NCBI GenBank assembly: GCA_028689635.1
Contig: JAQVCU010000021.1
Coordinates: 1 to 35,106 of the forward strand
Length of the DNA stretch: 35,106 nucleotides
Reading direction: 5' to 3'
Source of the DNA: Oscillospiraceae bacterium
Lineage (GTDB): Bacteria; Bacillota; Clostridia; Oscillospirales; Ruminococcaceae
Shown here: in pieces, positions 23,246-31,800 of the stretch
Layout of the letters: each line of letters begins with the position of its first letter
Position numbering within the stretch: position 1 is the first letter of the stretch
Position numbers and translations under genes: made by a program
The notes under the pieces: generated by a model
What the model was told of the DNA's origin: nothing
What the model saw: only the letters and a program-made list of their open reading frames with translations
The model's database searches: none

Positions 23246-23797
23246 ATGCAGGAATTGTCGCTGAACGTTCTGGATATCGCTCAGAATTCCGTCCGGGCAG
23301 GGGCCCGGCTCATCCAGATTTCTGTAGAGGAGGATCATCCCTCCGACCGGATGGTCATCGAGATAGCGGACGACGGCTGCGGGATGACCGAGGAACAGAT
23401 CGCCCATGTGACCGACCCGTTTTTTACCACCCGCACCACCCGCAAGGTGGGGCTGGGCGTGCCGTTTTTTAAGATGGCCGCGGAGATGACCGGCGGCAGT
23501 TTCTCCATCCGTTCCCGGGTGGGGGAAGGCACGGTGGTAAGGGCGGTGTTTGGCCTTTCTCATATCGACCGGATGCCCTTGGGGGACATGGCGGACACCA
23601 TGTGCTGCCTCATCGGCTGCAACCCGGATCTCGATTTTGTCTATCGGCACAGGGTGGATAACGAGTCTTTCGAGGCGGATTCCCGTCAGTTCAGAGAAAT
23701 TTTGGAAGACGTTCCCCTCAACACCCCCCAGGTGATCCAATTCATCCGGGAGTACATCGGGGAACGGTTGGAAAACATCAGTGGAGGAAAATCATGA
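23246..23797 (+). CDS. GHKL ATPase encoded inside the hydrogenase operon
   Basis: A 183-residue protein with a histidine-kinase-like ATPase fold. Seen: LNVLDIAQNSVRAGA (N box), IADDGCGM (G1) and FFTTRTTRKVGLGVPFFKMAAE (F box and G2, quoted in part). There is no phospho-acceptor domain; the C-terminal 70 residues are unassigned. It starts 3 bases after hndA and overlaps hndB by ATGA, so it is tightly co-expressed with the enzyme. A regulatory or maturation role is likely but unproven. Confidence 0.88.
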   Translation: MQELSLNVLDIAQNSVRAGARLIQISVEEDHPSDRMVIEIADDGCGMTEEQIAHVTDPFFTTRTTRKVGLGVPFFKMAAEMTGGSFSIRSRVGEGTVVRAVFGLSHIDRMPLGDMADTMCCLIGCNPDLDFVYRHRVDNESFEADSRQFREILEDVPLNTPQVIQFIREYIGERLENISGGKS

Positions 23798-24165
23798 AAA
23801 GTTTAGCAGAGCTTCAGGCGCTTCGTGATTCCATGAAGGGCAGGATCGGCGTCCGCGACGACGCTGAGGGAAATATCAGGGTCGTAGTAGGAATGGCCAC
23901 CTGCGGCATCGCCGCCGGCGCCCGCCCCGTTTTGGGCGAGTTTACCAAAGAGGTGGAGAAAAGAAACCTCAGCAACGTCACCGTGGCCCAGACCGGCTGC
24001 ATCGGCATCTGCCAGTATGAGCCTGTGGTGGAAGTATACGCCCCCGGGCAGGAAAAGGTCACCTATGTAAAGATGACCCCCGAAAAGGTGGCCAAGATCG
24101 TCAATGAGCATCTTGTAAACGGCAAGCCGGTGACGGAGTTTACGATCGGCGCCAATACGAAATAA
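23794..24165 (+). CDS. hndB: Thioredoxin-like ferredoxin-domain subunit (HndB-like)
   Basis: A 123-residue protein of the HndB family found in NAD(P)-linked [FeFe] hydrogenase operons. Seen: ATCGIAAGARPVL (Cys37) and TGCIGICQYEP (Cys69 and Cys73). Only three cysteines stand in the usual ferredoxin positions, so cluster binding in this subunit is uncertain. ATG at 23794 follows GGAGGA and overlaps the previous stop. Confidence 0.88.
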   Translation: MKSLAELQALRDSMKGRIGVRDDAEGNIRVVVGMATCGIAAGARPVLGEFTKEVEKRNLSNVTVAQTGCIGICQYEPVVEVYAPGQEKVTYVKMTPEKVAKIVNEHLVNGKPVTEFTIGANTK

Positions 24166-24178
24166 GGAGGAAGGCAAC

Positions 24179-25966
24179 ATGTATCGTTCCCATGTGCTGG
24201 TCTGTGGTGGTACAGGCTGTACCTCATCCGGCAGCGAGCGTATCGTTTCCGCGCTGGAAAAAGAAATCAAGGCCTCTAATCTGGAGGAAGAAGTCAAAGT
24301 GATCAAGACCGGATGCTTCGGTCTGTGCGCGCTGGGCCCCATTATGATCATCTACCCGGAGGGCGCGTTTTATTCTATGGTCAAGGTGGAGGATATCCCC
24401 GAGATCGTTTCCGAACACCTGGTCAAGGGCCGTATCGTCACCCGCCTGCTGTATCAGGAGACGGTGAAGGACGACACCATCAAATCCCTCAACCACACCC
24501 AGTTCTACGCCAAGCAAAAGCGTGTTGCCCTGCGCAACTGCGGCGTGATCGATCCCGAGAACATCAACGAATACATAGGCATGGACGGCTACATGGCCCT
24601 GGGCAAAGTGCTTAGCGAAATGACGCCGGAGGACGTTGTGAAATGTGTCACCGATTCCGGCCTGCGCGGCCGCGGCGGCGGCGGCTTCCCCACCGGCAGA
24701 AAATGGAGCTTTGCGGCGGCGCAGCCCAAAGGCCAGAAATACGTCTGCTGCAACGCCGACGAGGGCGACCCCGGCGCGTTTATGGATCGTTCCGTCCTGG
24801 AGGGCGACCCCCATGTGGTCATCGAGGCCATGGCCATCGCCGGCTATGCCATCGGCGCCAACCAGGGTTACATCTACGTGCGTGCGGAATACCCCATCGC
24901 GGTAAAACGCCTGCAGATCGCCATCAACCAGGCCAGGGAAAACGGCCTGCTGGGCAAAAACATCCTGGGCAGCGACTTTGATTTTGACCTGGAGCTGCGG
25001 TTGGGCGCCGGCGCTTTTGTCTGCGGCGAAGAGACCGCGCTGATGACCTCCATCGAGGGCAAGCGCGGCGAGCCCCGTCCCCGTCCTCCCTTCCCGGCGG
25101 TCAAGGGCCTGTTCGGCAAGCCCACCGTCCTCAACAACGTAGAGACCTACGCCAACATCCCCCAGATCATCCTCAAGGGCGCCGATTGGTTCGCCGCCAT
25201 GGGTACGGAGAAGAGCAAAGGTACCAAGGTCTTCGCCCTGGGCGGAAAGATCCACAACACCGGCCTGGTGGAGGTGCCCATGGGCACCACCCTGCGGGAG
25301 ATCATCGAGGAGATCGGCGGCGGCATCCCCAACGGCAAAAAGTTTAAAGCCGCTCAGACCGGCGGCCCTTCCGGCGGCTGCATCCCCGCGGAGCACCTGG
25401 ATATCCCCATCGACTATGACAACCTGATCGCCATCGGTTCCATGATGGGTTCCGGCGGTCTCATCGTCATGGACGAAGACACCTGCATGGTGGATATTGC
25501 CAAGTTCTTCCTGGAATTCACCGTGGACGAGAGCTGCGGCAAATGTACCCCCTGCCGGATCGGCACCAAGCGCCTGTACGAGATCCTGGACAAGATTACC
25601 AAAGGCAAAGCCACCATGGAGGATCTGGACAAGATGGAGGAGCTGTGCTACCACATCAAGGCCAACTCCCTGTGCGGTCTGGGCCAGACGGCCCCCAACC
25701 CCGTCCTTTCCACCCTTCATTATTTCCGGGACGAGTATATCGCCCACATCGTGGATAAAAAATGTCCCGCCGGCGTGTGCAAAGCGCTGCTGAGCTACGT
25801 GATCGACGAGAACAAGTGCAAAGGCTGTACGCTCTGCGCCAAGGTCTGCCCGGCCGGCGCCATTGAGGGCAGCGTGAAGGTTGCCCACAAGATCGACACC
25901 AAAAAGTGCCTGAAGTGCGGCGCCTGCATCGAGAAATGCCGTTTCGGCGCTATCATGAAGAAATAA
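24179..25966 (+). CDS. hndC: NuoF-like flavin subunit of the hydrogenase
   Basis: A 595-residue flavin and NAD(P)H-binding subunit (HndC/HydB type). Domains in order: thioredoxin-like [2Fe-2S] (Cys9, 14, 46, 50), FMN/NADH domain with GLRGRGGGGF (161-170), a SLBB segment, the NuoF [4Fe-4S] (Cys453, 456, 459, 499) and a C-terminal double [4Fe-4S] ferredoxin (Cys547-557 and 577-587). It is the site where NADH is oxidised and, in bifurcating enzymes, electrons are split or merged with ferredoxin. ATG follows GGAGG. Confidence 0.95.
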   Translation: MYRSHVLVCGGTGCTSSGSERIVSALEKEIKASNLEEEVKVIKTGCFGLCALGPIMIIYPEGAFYSMVKVEDIPEIVSEHLVKGRIVTRLLYQETVKDDTIKSLNHTQFYAKQKRVALRNCGVIDPENINEYIGMDGYMALGKVLSEMTPEDVVKCVTDSGLRGRGGGGFPTGRKWSFAAAQPKGQKYVCCNADEGDPGAFMDRSVLEGDPHVVIEAMAIAGYAIGANQGYIYVRAEYPIAVKRLQIAINQARENGLLGKNILGSDFDFDLELRLGAGAFVCGEETALMTSIEGKRGEPRPRPPFPAVKGLFGKPTVLNNVETYANIPQIILKGADWFAAMGTEKSKGTKVFALGGKIHNTGLVEVPMGTTLREIIEEIGGGIPNGKKFKAAQTGGPSGGCIPAEHLDIPIDYDNLIAIGSMMGSGGLIVMDEDTCMVDIAKFFLEFTVDESCGKCTPCRIGTKRLYEILDKITKGKATMEDLDKMEELCYHIKANSLCGLGQTAPNPVLSTLHYFRDEYIAHIVDKKCPAGVCKALLSYVIDENKCKGCTLCAKVCPAGAIEGSVKVAHKIDTKKCLKCGACIEKCRFGAIMKK

Positions 25967-25982
25967 GAAGGAGTGTACCTGA

Positions 25983-27728
25983 ATGGAAATGGTAAATCTT
26001 AAAATCAACGGTATGCCCATATCCGTCCCTCAGGGCACTACCATCCTGGAGGCTGCGCGCCAGGTCGGGATCGAGATCCCGACCCTGTGCTACCTCCGTG
26101 AGATCAACGAGATCGGCGCCTGCCGTATCTGCACCGTGGAAGTAAAGGGCATGCGCAACCTGGTTGCCGCCTGCGTTTACCCCGTGGCGGAGGGCATGGA
26201 GGTGCTGACCAACTCCAAGAGAGTATTTGCCGCCCGCAAGATGAACCTGGAGCTGATCCTCTCCACCCATGAGCGCAAATGCCTCTCCTGCGTCCGTTCC
26301 GGCAACTGTGAGCTGCAAAAGCTCTGCAAAGATTTCCGCGTCTATGACGAGACCATTTACGACGGGGAGAACGAGCCCCGGGATTACGACGATTCCGCAG
26401 CGCACCTGGTGCGTGACAACGGAAAATGCGTGCTGTGCCGCCGCTGCGTAGCGGCCTGCGCCCAGTGGCAGCACGTCAGCGTCATCGGCCCCAACGGCCG
26501 CGGCTTCAAGACCCACATCGGCGTCTCCTTCGACCAGAACCTGGCGGATGTGGCCTGCGTCTCCTGCGGGCAGTGCATCGTGGTGTGCCCCACCTGCGCT
26601 TTGTCCGAGAAGGACAACACCAAGGATGTTTGGAGAGCGCTGAACGATCCCACCAAGCATGTGATCGTCCAGACCGCCCCCTCTATCCGCGCCACCTTGG
26701 GCGAGGCTTTTGGGATGCACATCGGAACCAACGTGGAGGGGAAAATGGTTGCCGCTCTGCGCCGCCTGGGCTTTGACGGCGTTTACGACACCGACTTTGC
26801 CGCCGATATGACCATCGTGGAAGAAGCCCACGAGCTGATGGAGCGGATCCAGAACGGCGGCAAGCTGCCTCTGATCACCTCCTGCTCCCCCGGCTGGGTC
26901 AAATTCTGCGAGCACTATTATCCCGATTTTATCGAGAACCTTTCCTCCTGCAAATCCCCCCAGCAGATGTTCGGCGCCCTGGCCAAGACCTGGTATGCCG
27001 AAAAGATGGGCATCGACCCCAAAGATATCTTTGTGGTGGGCGTTATGCCCTGCACGGCCAAGAAGTTTGAGACCAAGCGCGACTACGAGTCCGCTTCCGG
27101 CTATCCCGACGTGGACGTGGCCATCACCACCCGTGAGCTGGCCCGCATGATCGACCGCGCCGGCATGTACCTGCCCAAGCTTCCCGACGAGGAATTCGAC
27201 GCGCCTTTGGGCACCTCCACCGGCGCGGGCGTGATCTTCGGCGCCACCGGCGGCGTAATGGAAGCGGCGCTCCGCACCGCTGCGGAGTGGATCACAGGGG
27301 AATCCACCGACGCGGTTCCGGACTTCAAAGAGGTTCGCGGTACCGCCGGTATCAAGGAAGCCACCTATAAAGTGGGCGGCCTGGAAGTCAAGGTGGCGGT
27401 CGCCTCCGGCCTTTCCAACGCTAAGATCCTGCTGGATTTCATCCGTTCTGGCGAGAAGAGCTACCACTTTGTGGAGATCATGGGCTGCCCGGGCGGCTGC
27501 ATCAACGGCGGCGGACAGCCTGTCCAGCCTGCGGCGGTGCGCAACTTCATCGACCTGAAGGCCCGCCGTGCCGCGGCGCTTTACGCCAACGACGAGCAGA
27601 AGACCCTGCGCAAATCCCACGAGAACCCGGTGGTAAAACAGGTATATGCGGAGTATCTGGGCGAGTTCGGCTCCCACAAAGCCCACGAGATCCTGCACAC
27701 CAAGTATGTCAAGAGAGAGCAGTTCTGA
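25983..27728 (+). CDS. hndD: Catalytic [FeFe] hydrogenase subunit (group A, HndD/HydA)
   Basis: A 581-residue hydrogenase. Domains: [2Fe-2S] (Cys36, 47, 50, 64), His-ligated [4Fe-4S] (His96, Cys100, 103, 109), double [4Fe-4S] ferredoxin (Cys149-159 and 192-202), H-cluster domain with TSCSPGW (299-305), MPCTAKKFE (355-363) and EIMGCPGGCINGGGQP (498-513), and the small-subunit-like C-terminus. It reduces protons to H2 with electrons from NADH and ferredoxin through HndABC. The second Cys of TSCCPGW is Ser here. ATG at 25983 follows AAGGAG. Last gene before a strong terminator. Confidence 0.95.
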   Translation: MEMVNLKINGMPISVPQGTTILEAARQVGIEIPTLCYLREINEIGACRICTVEVKGMRNLVAACVYPVAEGMEVLTNSKRVFAARKMNLELILSTHERKCLSCVRSGNCELQKLCKDFRVYDETIYDGENEPRDYDDSAAHLVRDNGKCVLCRRCVAACAQWQHVSVIGPNGRGFKTHIGVSFDQNLADVACVSCGQCIVVCPTCALSEKDNTKDVWRALNDPTKHVIVQTAPSIRATLGEAFGMHIGTNVEGKMVAALRRLGFDGVYDTDFAADMTIVEEAHELMERIQNGGKLPLITSCSPGWVKFCEHYYPDFIENLSSCKSPQQMFGALAKTWYAEKMGIDPKDIFVVGVMPCTAKKFETKRDYESASGYPDVDVAITTRELARMIDRAGMYLPKLPDEEFDAPLGTSTGAGVIFGATGGVMEAALRTAAEWITGESTDAVPDFKEVRGTAGIKEATYKVGGLEVKVAVASGLSNAKILLDFIRSGEKSYHFVEIMGCPGGCINGGGQPVQPAAVRNFIDLKARRAAALYANDEQKTLRKSHENPVVKQVYAEYLGEFGSHKAHEILHTKYVKREQF

Positions 27729-27740
27729 TTTTATCCCTGC

Positions 27741-27779
27741 TGCAAAAAGGACGGGCCGTTACGGCCCGTCCTTTTTGCA
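27741..27779. terminator. Terminator of the hydrogenase operon
   Basis: A perfect 19-bp inverted repeat around one base (27741-27759 with 27761-27779), containing GGACGGGCCGT and ending in TTTTTGCA. Confidence 0.88.
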
Positions 27780-27806
27780 TGAATGGGGAATCAATGCCCG
27801 GCAAAG

Positions 27807-27849
27807 AAAAAAAGGCGGCGCGGCCCTTTTGGGCTGCGCCGCCTTTTTT
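27807..27849. terminator. Terminator of the convergent membrane-protein gene
   Basis: Stem of AGGCGGCGC, G, GCCC against GGGC, T, GCGCCGCCT with A7 on the left and T6 on the right. It lies 10 bases after the minus-strand stop at 27860. Confidence 0.85.
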
Positions 27850-27859
27850 CAAAAGCGCG

Positions 27860-28720
27860 CTAAAAGAGACGGAAAAGATGGCGGTTAAACCAAAGATAGC
27901 CCAGATCAAAAAATGGGATGACCCCCAGGGACATGAGCAGGCCTGTGAGCAGCCACAAAAAGAGCAGGACGAGGAGCACCAGAAAAAAGATGGAAAGCGC
28001 CAGGCGCAGGCCCCGGCCCTTTTTAGCGGAGTCCCTGTGGGGCGGCATGATGACGGAGGGTTCGTTGGAAAAATAGGAGGAAACCTCCTCTTTTTGGAAA
28101 TCATACAAAAAAGGCGGATGGTCGGGTTCCGGCTCCTCCGGGGGAAACATGGGCTCCGGCGCCGCCGGGGAAGGCGCGGGCTCCTCTGTTGGGATAAATA
28201 CGGGCTCTGGCGCCGCCGGGAAAGGCGCTGGTTCTTCCGTTGGGATAAATACGGGTTCTGGCGCCGCCGGGGAAGGCGCTGGTTCTTCCGTTGGGATAAA
28301 CACGGGCGTTGGCGCCGCCGGGGAAGGCGCGGGCTCCTCTCTCGGAATAAACGTAGGCTCCGCCTCCGCCCGAAGGGGCGCGGAAAAGACCCCCGCGCCG
28401 GCAGAGGAGCCAGAAGCGGCGGGAGGGTTTGACTCCGGAGCTTCGGCTACGGGGTAACGCCCGGAAAAAAGCTCGTCCCGGATGTGGGAGAGATCCCGGT
28501 GGGTCAGATAGACATCCTCCACCGTGCGGTCCAGCAGGGCGTCCAGCTCCCCCAGCGGCAGGGAACCGGCCTGTCGACAGGTCTTGAAAAAAGCCTCCTG
28601 AGCCAGGTTTGCCGCCAAATCCCGGCTGCCGGTGCGGGCGAGAAGGCCTTCGTAAATATCCTGGGCGCGGCGGGAAAACAGCTCGTCCAGCTGGGAATAA
28701 CGCTCTCCGGTCATATCCAT
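27860..28720 (-). CDS. Membrane protein with sigma-region-2-like head and PTEEPAP repeats
   Basis: A 286-residue protein in three parts. Residues about 10-80 resemble region 2 of ECF sigma factors (IYEGLLARTGSRDLAANLAQ, then EAFFKTCRQ and LLDRTVEDVYLTHRD). Residues 121-188 are four tandem 17-residue units of the type EPVFIPTEEPAPSPAAP, a stiff acidic Pro-rich linker. Residues about 238-270 are one long or two close membrane helices preceded by KKGRG, placing the head in the cytoplasm. There is no region 4. ATG at 28720 follows AAAGGAG with 7 bases spacing. Single gene. Sigma relation is by eye; it could also be a membrane-bound regulator of other type. Confidence 0.75.
   Translation of the reverse strand: MDMTGERYSQLDELFSRRAQDIYEGLLARTGSRDLAANLAQEAFFKTCRQAGSLPLGELDALLDRTVEDVYLTHRDLSHIRDELFSGRYPVAEAPESNPPAASGSSAGAGVFSAPLRAEAEPTFIPREEPAPSPAAPTPVFIPTEEPAPSPAAPEPVFIPTEEPAPFPAAPEPVFIPTEEPAPSPAAPEPMFPPEEPEPDHPPFLYDFQKEEVSSYFSNEPSVIMPPHRDSAKKGRGLRLALSIFFLVLLVLLFLWLLTGLLMSLGVIPFFDLGYLWFNRHLFRLF
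28157..28360 (-). repeat. Four tandem 51-bp coding repeats
   Basis: Exactly 4 x 51 bases encode the 17-residue Pro/Glu/Ala units; the units differ by few substitutions, so copy number may vary between strains. Confidence 0.85.
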
Positions 28721-28819
28721 GGAAAGGCTCCTTTGCATTTTGGTGGCCCCGCCCAGCGGGGAGAAATTCTTTTCTCCATTATAAGCCAGCGGAGGAAAAC
28801 TGTAAAGGGAAGGCGGCGC

Positions 28820-28853
28820 AAAAAAAAGAGCCGCCCGCAGGCGGCCCTCTTTA
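28820..28853 (-). terminator. Terminator of the ABC operon
   Basis: AAAGAGCCGCC and GGCGGCCCTCTTT pair imperfectly around CGCA, with a run of eight A on the plus strand (T on the minus), just after the DUF4340 gene stop. Confidence 0.75.
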
Positions 28854-28866
28854 AAAAACGGGAGGA

Positions 28867-30321
28867 TCAGTTCCAGTTGGGATCCACATCGCCGTTTGCA
28901 ACAACGACGGGGCAGGCCTCTTTGACCTTATCCACAAAGGAAGAGCGCATGGTAAAATCGATGGTGCCATTTTTGCTGACATACACCTTGCGGGTGGGGC
29001 CCTCGTAGAAGGAGAGCACATCCGGTTCCCCGCCGGCGCTGTATTCGTACTGGATGGAGAGCGCCGGTTCGCCTTCCGGCTCCGCGCCCTCTACAAAGCC
29101 GCCGTCGTTGGTGGCGCTGATGAGCAGGCGGTAGAAAAGCTTGAACTTTTCTGTATCCAGGGTCTCCCCGCCGCTGCGGACGGTGTTCTCGCTGACCTCG
29201 GTACCGTTTTCGTTGGTGCTGGTCTTGGTGGAGATGGTGAACTCATAGCTCTCTCCGGGCCAGGTAACGGTCACCTTGGAGACGTCGTTGATGTAGGGGA
29301 GGAAGAACAGGCCGCTGACGATATCGGCGTAGCTGGTGGTCATCCACAGGGCCGGTTCCACCACATAGATGACCTTGACGCCATCTACAGTGGCATAGAG
29401 GGTTCCGTCCTCGGCCCTGGCCACAGTGACGGTCAGGGGGACAAGACCCCCTTCTTCGCTCACCTGGTAGAAGAGCTCCGCCCGGGCGAAGGGCTCGTTG
29501 AAGCCATAGGCCTCGTAGACGGAATCGTCGTAATTGACCTCGGCCACAGAGACGCCGCTCATGGAGAAGATGGAGGCGATCATTTCGGTGCCCCGGTCGA
29601 TGTCCATTTCAGAGCGTTTGGGCTCGGTGATCATATGGCTGACCACGCCGAAGGTAGAGGCCAGATCGCTCTCGTCGTCGACGACATGGAGCTCGATGGG
29701 CTGGGAATAAGAGGATCCGGTGAGCCGGAGGGAATCCACCATGGTCTGCGTGGAATCCACATCCGGGGTCAGGATCATCTTCACATAATCCGTCAGCACA
29801 TAGGAGAAGTTGGTGCGGTAGCTGGTGGGCAGCACATAGACGTTGCTGTCCCCGGAGACCATGGCGTAGACGCCGCCTACGCCGGCGGCATCGGAGCCCA
29901 GTTTTACCTCAAAAGTGCTGCCGTCGGTGTAGGTGGCGGCGGCGGTAGCCCAGGGGGAATCAAGGCCGTACTTGCTCAGGTCGGAGGGGCTCTCCTCCGC
30001 CAGCTGGGAGGCCACCATGGCCACCAGGCCGCGAGTGGTGTTCTCTACGCGGGGCTGGTTGAGGGGGATCCCCTCCAGGCCGGCCAGGGCAAAAGTTTCC
30101 CCGTCGCGGCTAAAATCCAAAGTGCCGGATTCATTGACCACGCGCAGGGACGAGAGATCCGACGTGGCTTTGGAAAGCAGCGACACCGTATTGTCCGCCG
30201 TGGAGGAGGATTCCTCCGGCGCCGGCGCGGTGTAGAGCAGGGCGGCAAGGACGCCGCCCAGCGCCGCCAGGCCGATGAGGCTGAAAATAAGGACGCGGGT
30301 CCGTTTGGTCATCTTGGCCAT
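28867..30321 (-). CDS. DUF4340 membrane-anchored protein
   Basis: A 484-residue protein with an N-terminal membrane anchor (about residues 9-30) and a long extracellular part matching DUF4340, which contains repeated modules such as LVAMVASQLAEESPSDLSKYGLDSP. Such proteins regularly accompany GldG-type ABC systems. The function is unknown; it may be the surface partner of the transporter. ATG at 30321 lies 3 bases after the GldG-like stop, last gene of the operon. Confidence 0.88.
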   Translation of the reverse strand: MAKMTKRTRVLIFSLIGLAALGGVLAALLYTAPAPEESSSTADNTVSLLSKATSDLSSLRVVNESGTLDFSRDGETFALAGLEGIPLNQPRVENTTRGLVAMVASQLAEESPSDLSKYGLDSPWATAAATYTDGSTFEVKLGSDAAGVGGVYAMVSGDSNVYVLPTSYRTNFSYVLTDYVKMILTPDVDSTQTMVDSLRLTGSSYSQPIELHVVDDESDLASTFGVVSHMITEPKRSEMDIDRGTEMIASIFSMSGVSVAEVNYDDSVYEAYGFNEPFARAELFYQVSEEGGLVPLTVTVARAEDGTLYATVDGVKVIYVVEPALWMTTSYADIVSGLFFLPYINDVSKVTVTWPGESYEFTISTKTSTNENGTEVSENTVRSGGETLDTEKFKLFYRLLISATNDGGFVEGAEPEGEPALSIQYEYSAGGEPDVLSFYEGPTRKVYVSKNGTIDFTMRSSFVDKVKEACPVVVANGDVDPNWN

Positions 30322-30324
30322 AGA

Positions 30325-31785
30325 TTATCTGTGCCTCCTGCGGGCCCACACAACGATACCGAGGATCAGGATCGCCGCGGGGATGATAAGGATGAACAAC
30401 AGCAAAAACAGCAGGATCTGCAGGCCGCTGAAGTTCAGCTGCTCGACTGCCAGGCTCTTAGAGGGGACGGAGAAGACGTTCTCGCGGCCCACTGCGTCGT
30501 TGAGCAGGGCGATGTTGTAGTTGTCGTTGGACATAGAGGTGGAACCGATGAAGGTGAAAGCGCTGGTGGCGGAGGAAGCGACGATGACGTTGGATTTCAG
30601 CGCATTCATGCCGTCATACTTGGTGGAGGTGGAGCGGATCAGGGCGGCGTAATCGCCGGAGGTGCCGGAGCTCATAAGGCTATCCATGCTGGAGGTATCC
30701 GCGTCGGAGGGGATACGCATGGCGGTGGAGGGGTAAGCGAGCATGGTGGTGGCAGCGGTGGAACCGCTGTTGTCAAAAAGCCGGGTGAGAGGCTTGCCCT
30801 GCCATACCGCAAAATTGACATTGGCGCTGTTGAGGACGGTGGAAGAGAAATCCGTTTCGGCGTATTCCACCGTGCTGACCATGGGGTTGTTGTAGAAGAT
30901 GCGGCTGGAATCGGTCTCCATCATCACGCCGTCCTCCACCTGGATGCCCCATTCAGCCAAAAAGGCGGCCAGGTTGGGCAGTTCGGGCTGGGTGGCTTCG
31001 GGGAGGTACAGCAGGGTCTTGCCCTTCTGCCCGCCGTTTTCCAGATAGGCGTCCAGCTTTTTGAGCACGTCCAGATCAAGATCGGTGGCAGGGGCGACGA
31101 GGATGCAGATGTCGGGGGTGGTGTCCATTTCGCCCACCAGGATATTCTGCTCCGAAACCTCAAAATTGTTGGTGGAGAGCAGGTCCTTCAGGGCGGAGGG
31201 ATCGATATCCCCGAACCCGGTGAGGAAAGAAACGGTGGGCGTCTCGTCCGAGGTGACCCCCATGATGGCGGAGACCATGACGGAATCCACCTTGGAGGAG
31301 GCGACGCGCTGGTTGCCGTAGCTGTCGGTCTCAATGCCAAACAGGTCGGGGATGGAAACCTTCCGGGCCTTGTCGCCGGAGGTGACCAGCAGGTCGGAAG
31401 TAGTGAGATCCAGGTCCGGATATTTGGAAGCGAAGGTAGGATCCTGCACCAGATTGATGTAGCTCAGGCTGATGTGGGAAGAGACCTGAGGGAATTTCTT
31501 CAGGACCTGGTTGACCTGCTGATAGTACTGGGTGCTTTCCATGGTGCTTTCCTGGATCATAGCGGTGATCGTTACGTCGCGATCCAGGGTTTTGAGGTAC
31601 TCCCGGGTGGCGTTGTCGATCTCGTAGATGTTTTCCGAGGTCAGGTCGGCCTGGAGGCCGAAGCGGTTATCCAGGGCGCCTACCACGAGATTGAGCACAA
31701 TGATCACAGCCAGGAACACCAGGGTGATCACCGTCGCGAAGGTACCCATTTTGAAGCGGCGGCTTTTTAAAAAGTTCATTTTCAT
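30325..31785 (-). CDS. GldG-family ABC transporter auxiliary protein
   Basis: A 486-residue protein with a membrane helix near the N-terminus (about 15-37), a large extracellular domain typical of the GldG/ABC-associated family (LTSENIYEIDNATREYLKTL, then DICILVAPATDLDLD) and a C-terminal helix followed by RRRHR. In Bacteroidetes the GldAFG complex takes part in gliding; here, in a Firmicute, the role is more likely envelope-related. ATG at 31785 is chosen because AGGAGG lies 8 bases upstream; a TTG two codons earlier overlaps that site. Confidence 0.88.
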   Translation of the reverse strand: MKMNFLKSRRFKMGTFATVITLVFLAVIIVLNLVVGALDNRFGLQADLTSENIYEIDNATREYLKTLDRDVTITAMIQESTMESTQYYQQVNQVLKKFPQVSSHISLSYINLVQDPTFASKYPDLDLTTSDLLVTSGDKARKVSIPDLFGIETDSYGNQRVASSKVDSVMVSAIMGVTSDETPTVSFLTGFGDIDPSALKDLLSTNNFEVSEQNILVGEMDTTPDICILVAPATDLDLDVLKKLDAYLENGGQKGKTLLYLPEATQPELPNLAAFLAEWGIQVEDGVMMETDSSRIFYNNPMVSTVEYAETDFSSTVLNSANVNFAVWQGKPLTRLFDNSGSTAATTMLAYPSTAMRIPSDADTSSMDSLMSSGTSGDYAALIRSTSTKYDGMNALKSNVIVASSATSAFTFIGSTSMSNDNYNIALLNDAVGRENVFSVPSKSLAVEQLNFSGLQILLFLLLFILIIPAAILILGIVVWARRRHR

Positions 31786-31800
31786 TGTCAACTCCTCCTC

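Noticed and set aside
24224-27698. Two long minus-strand frames of about 580-600 codons
   Set aside because: Antisense shadows of hndC and hndD.
29635-31770. 711-codon open frame on the plus strand
   Set aside because: It lies opposite the GldG-like and DUF4340 genes; its translation is Gly/His/Val-rich without motifs and comes from GC-rich codon bias.
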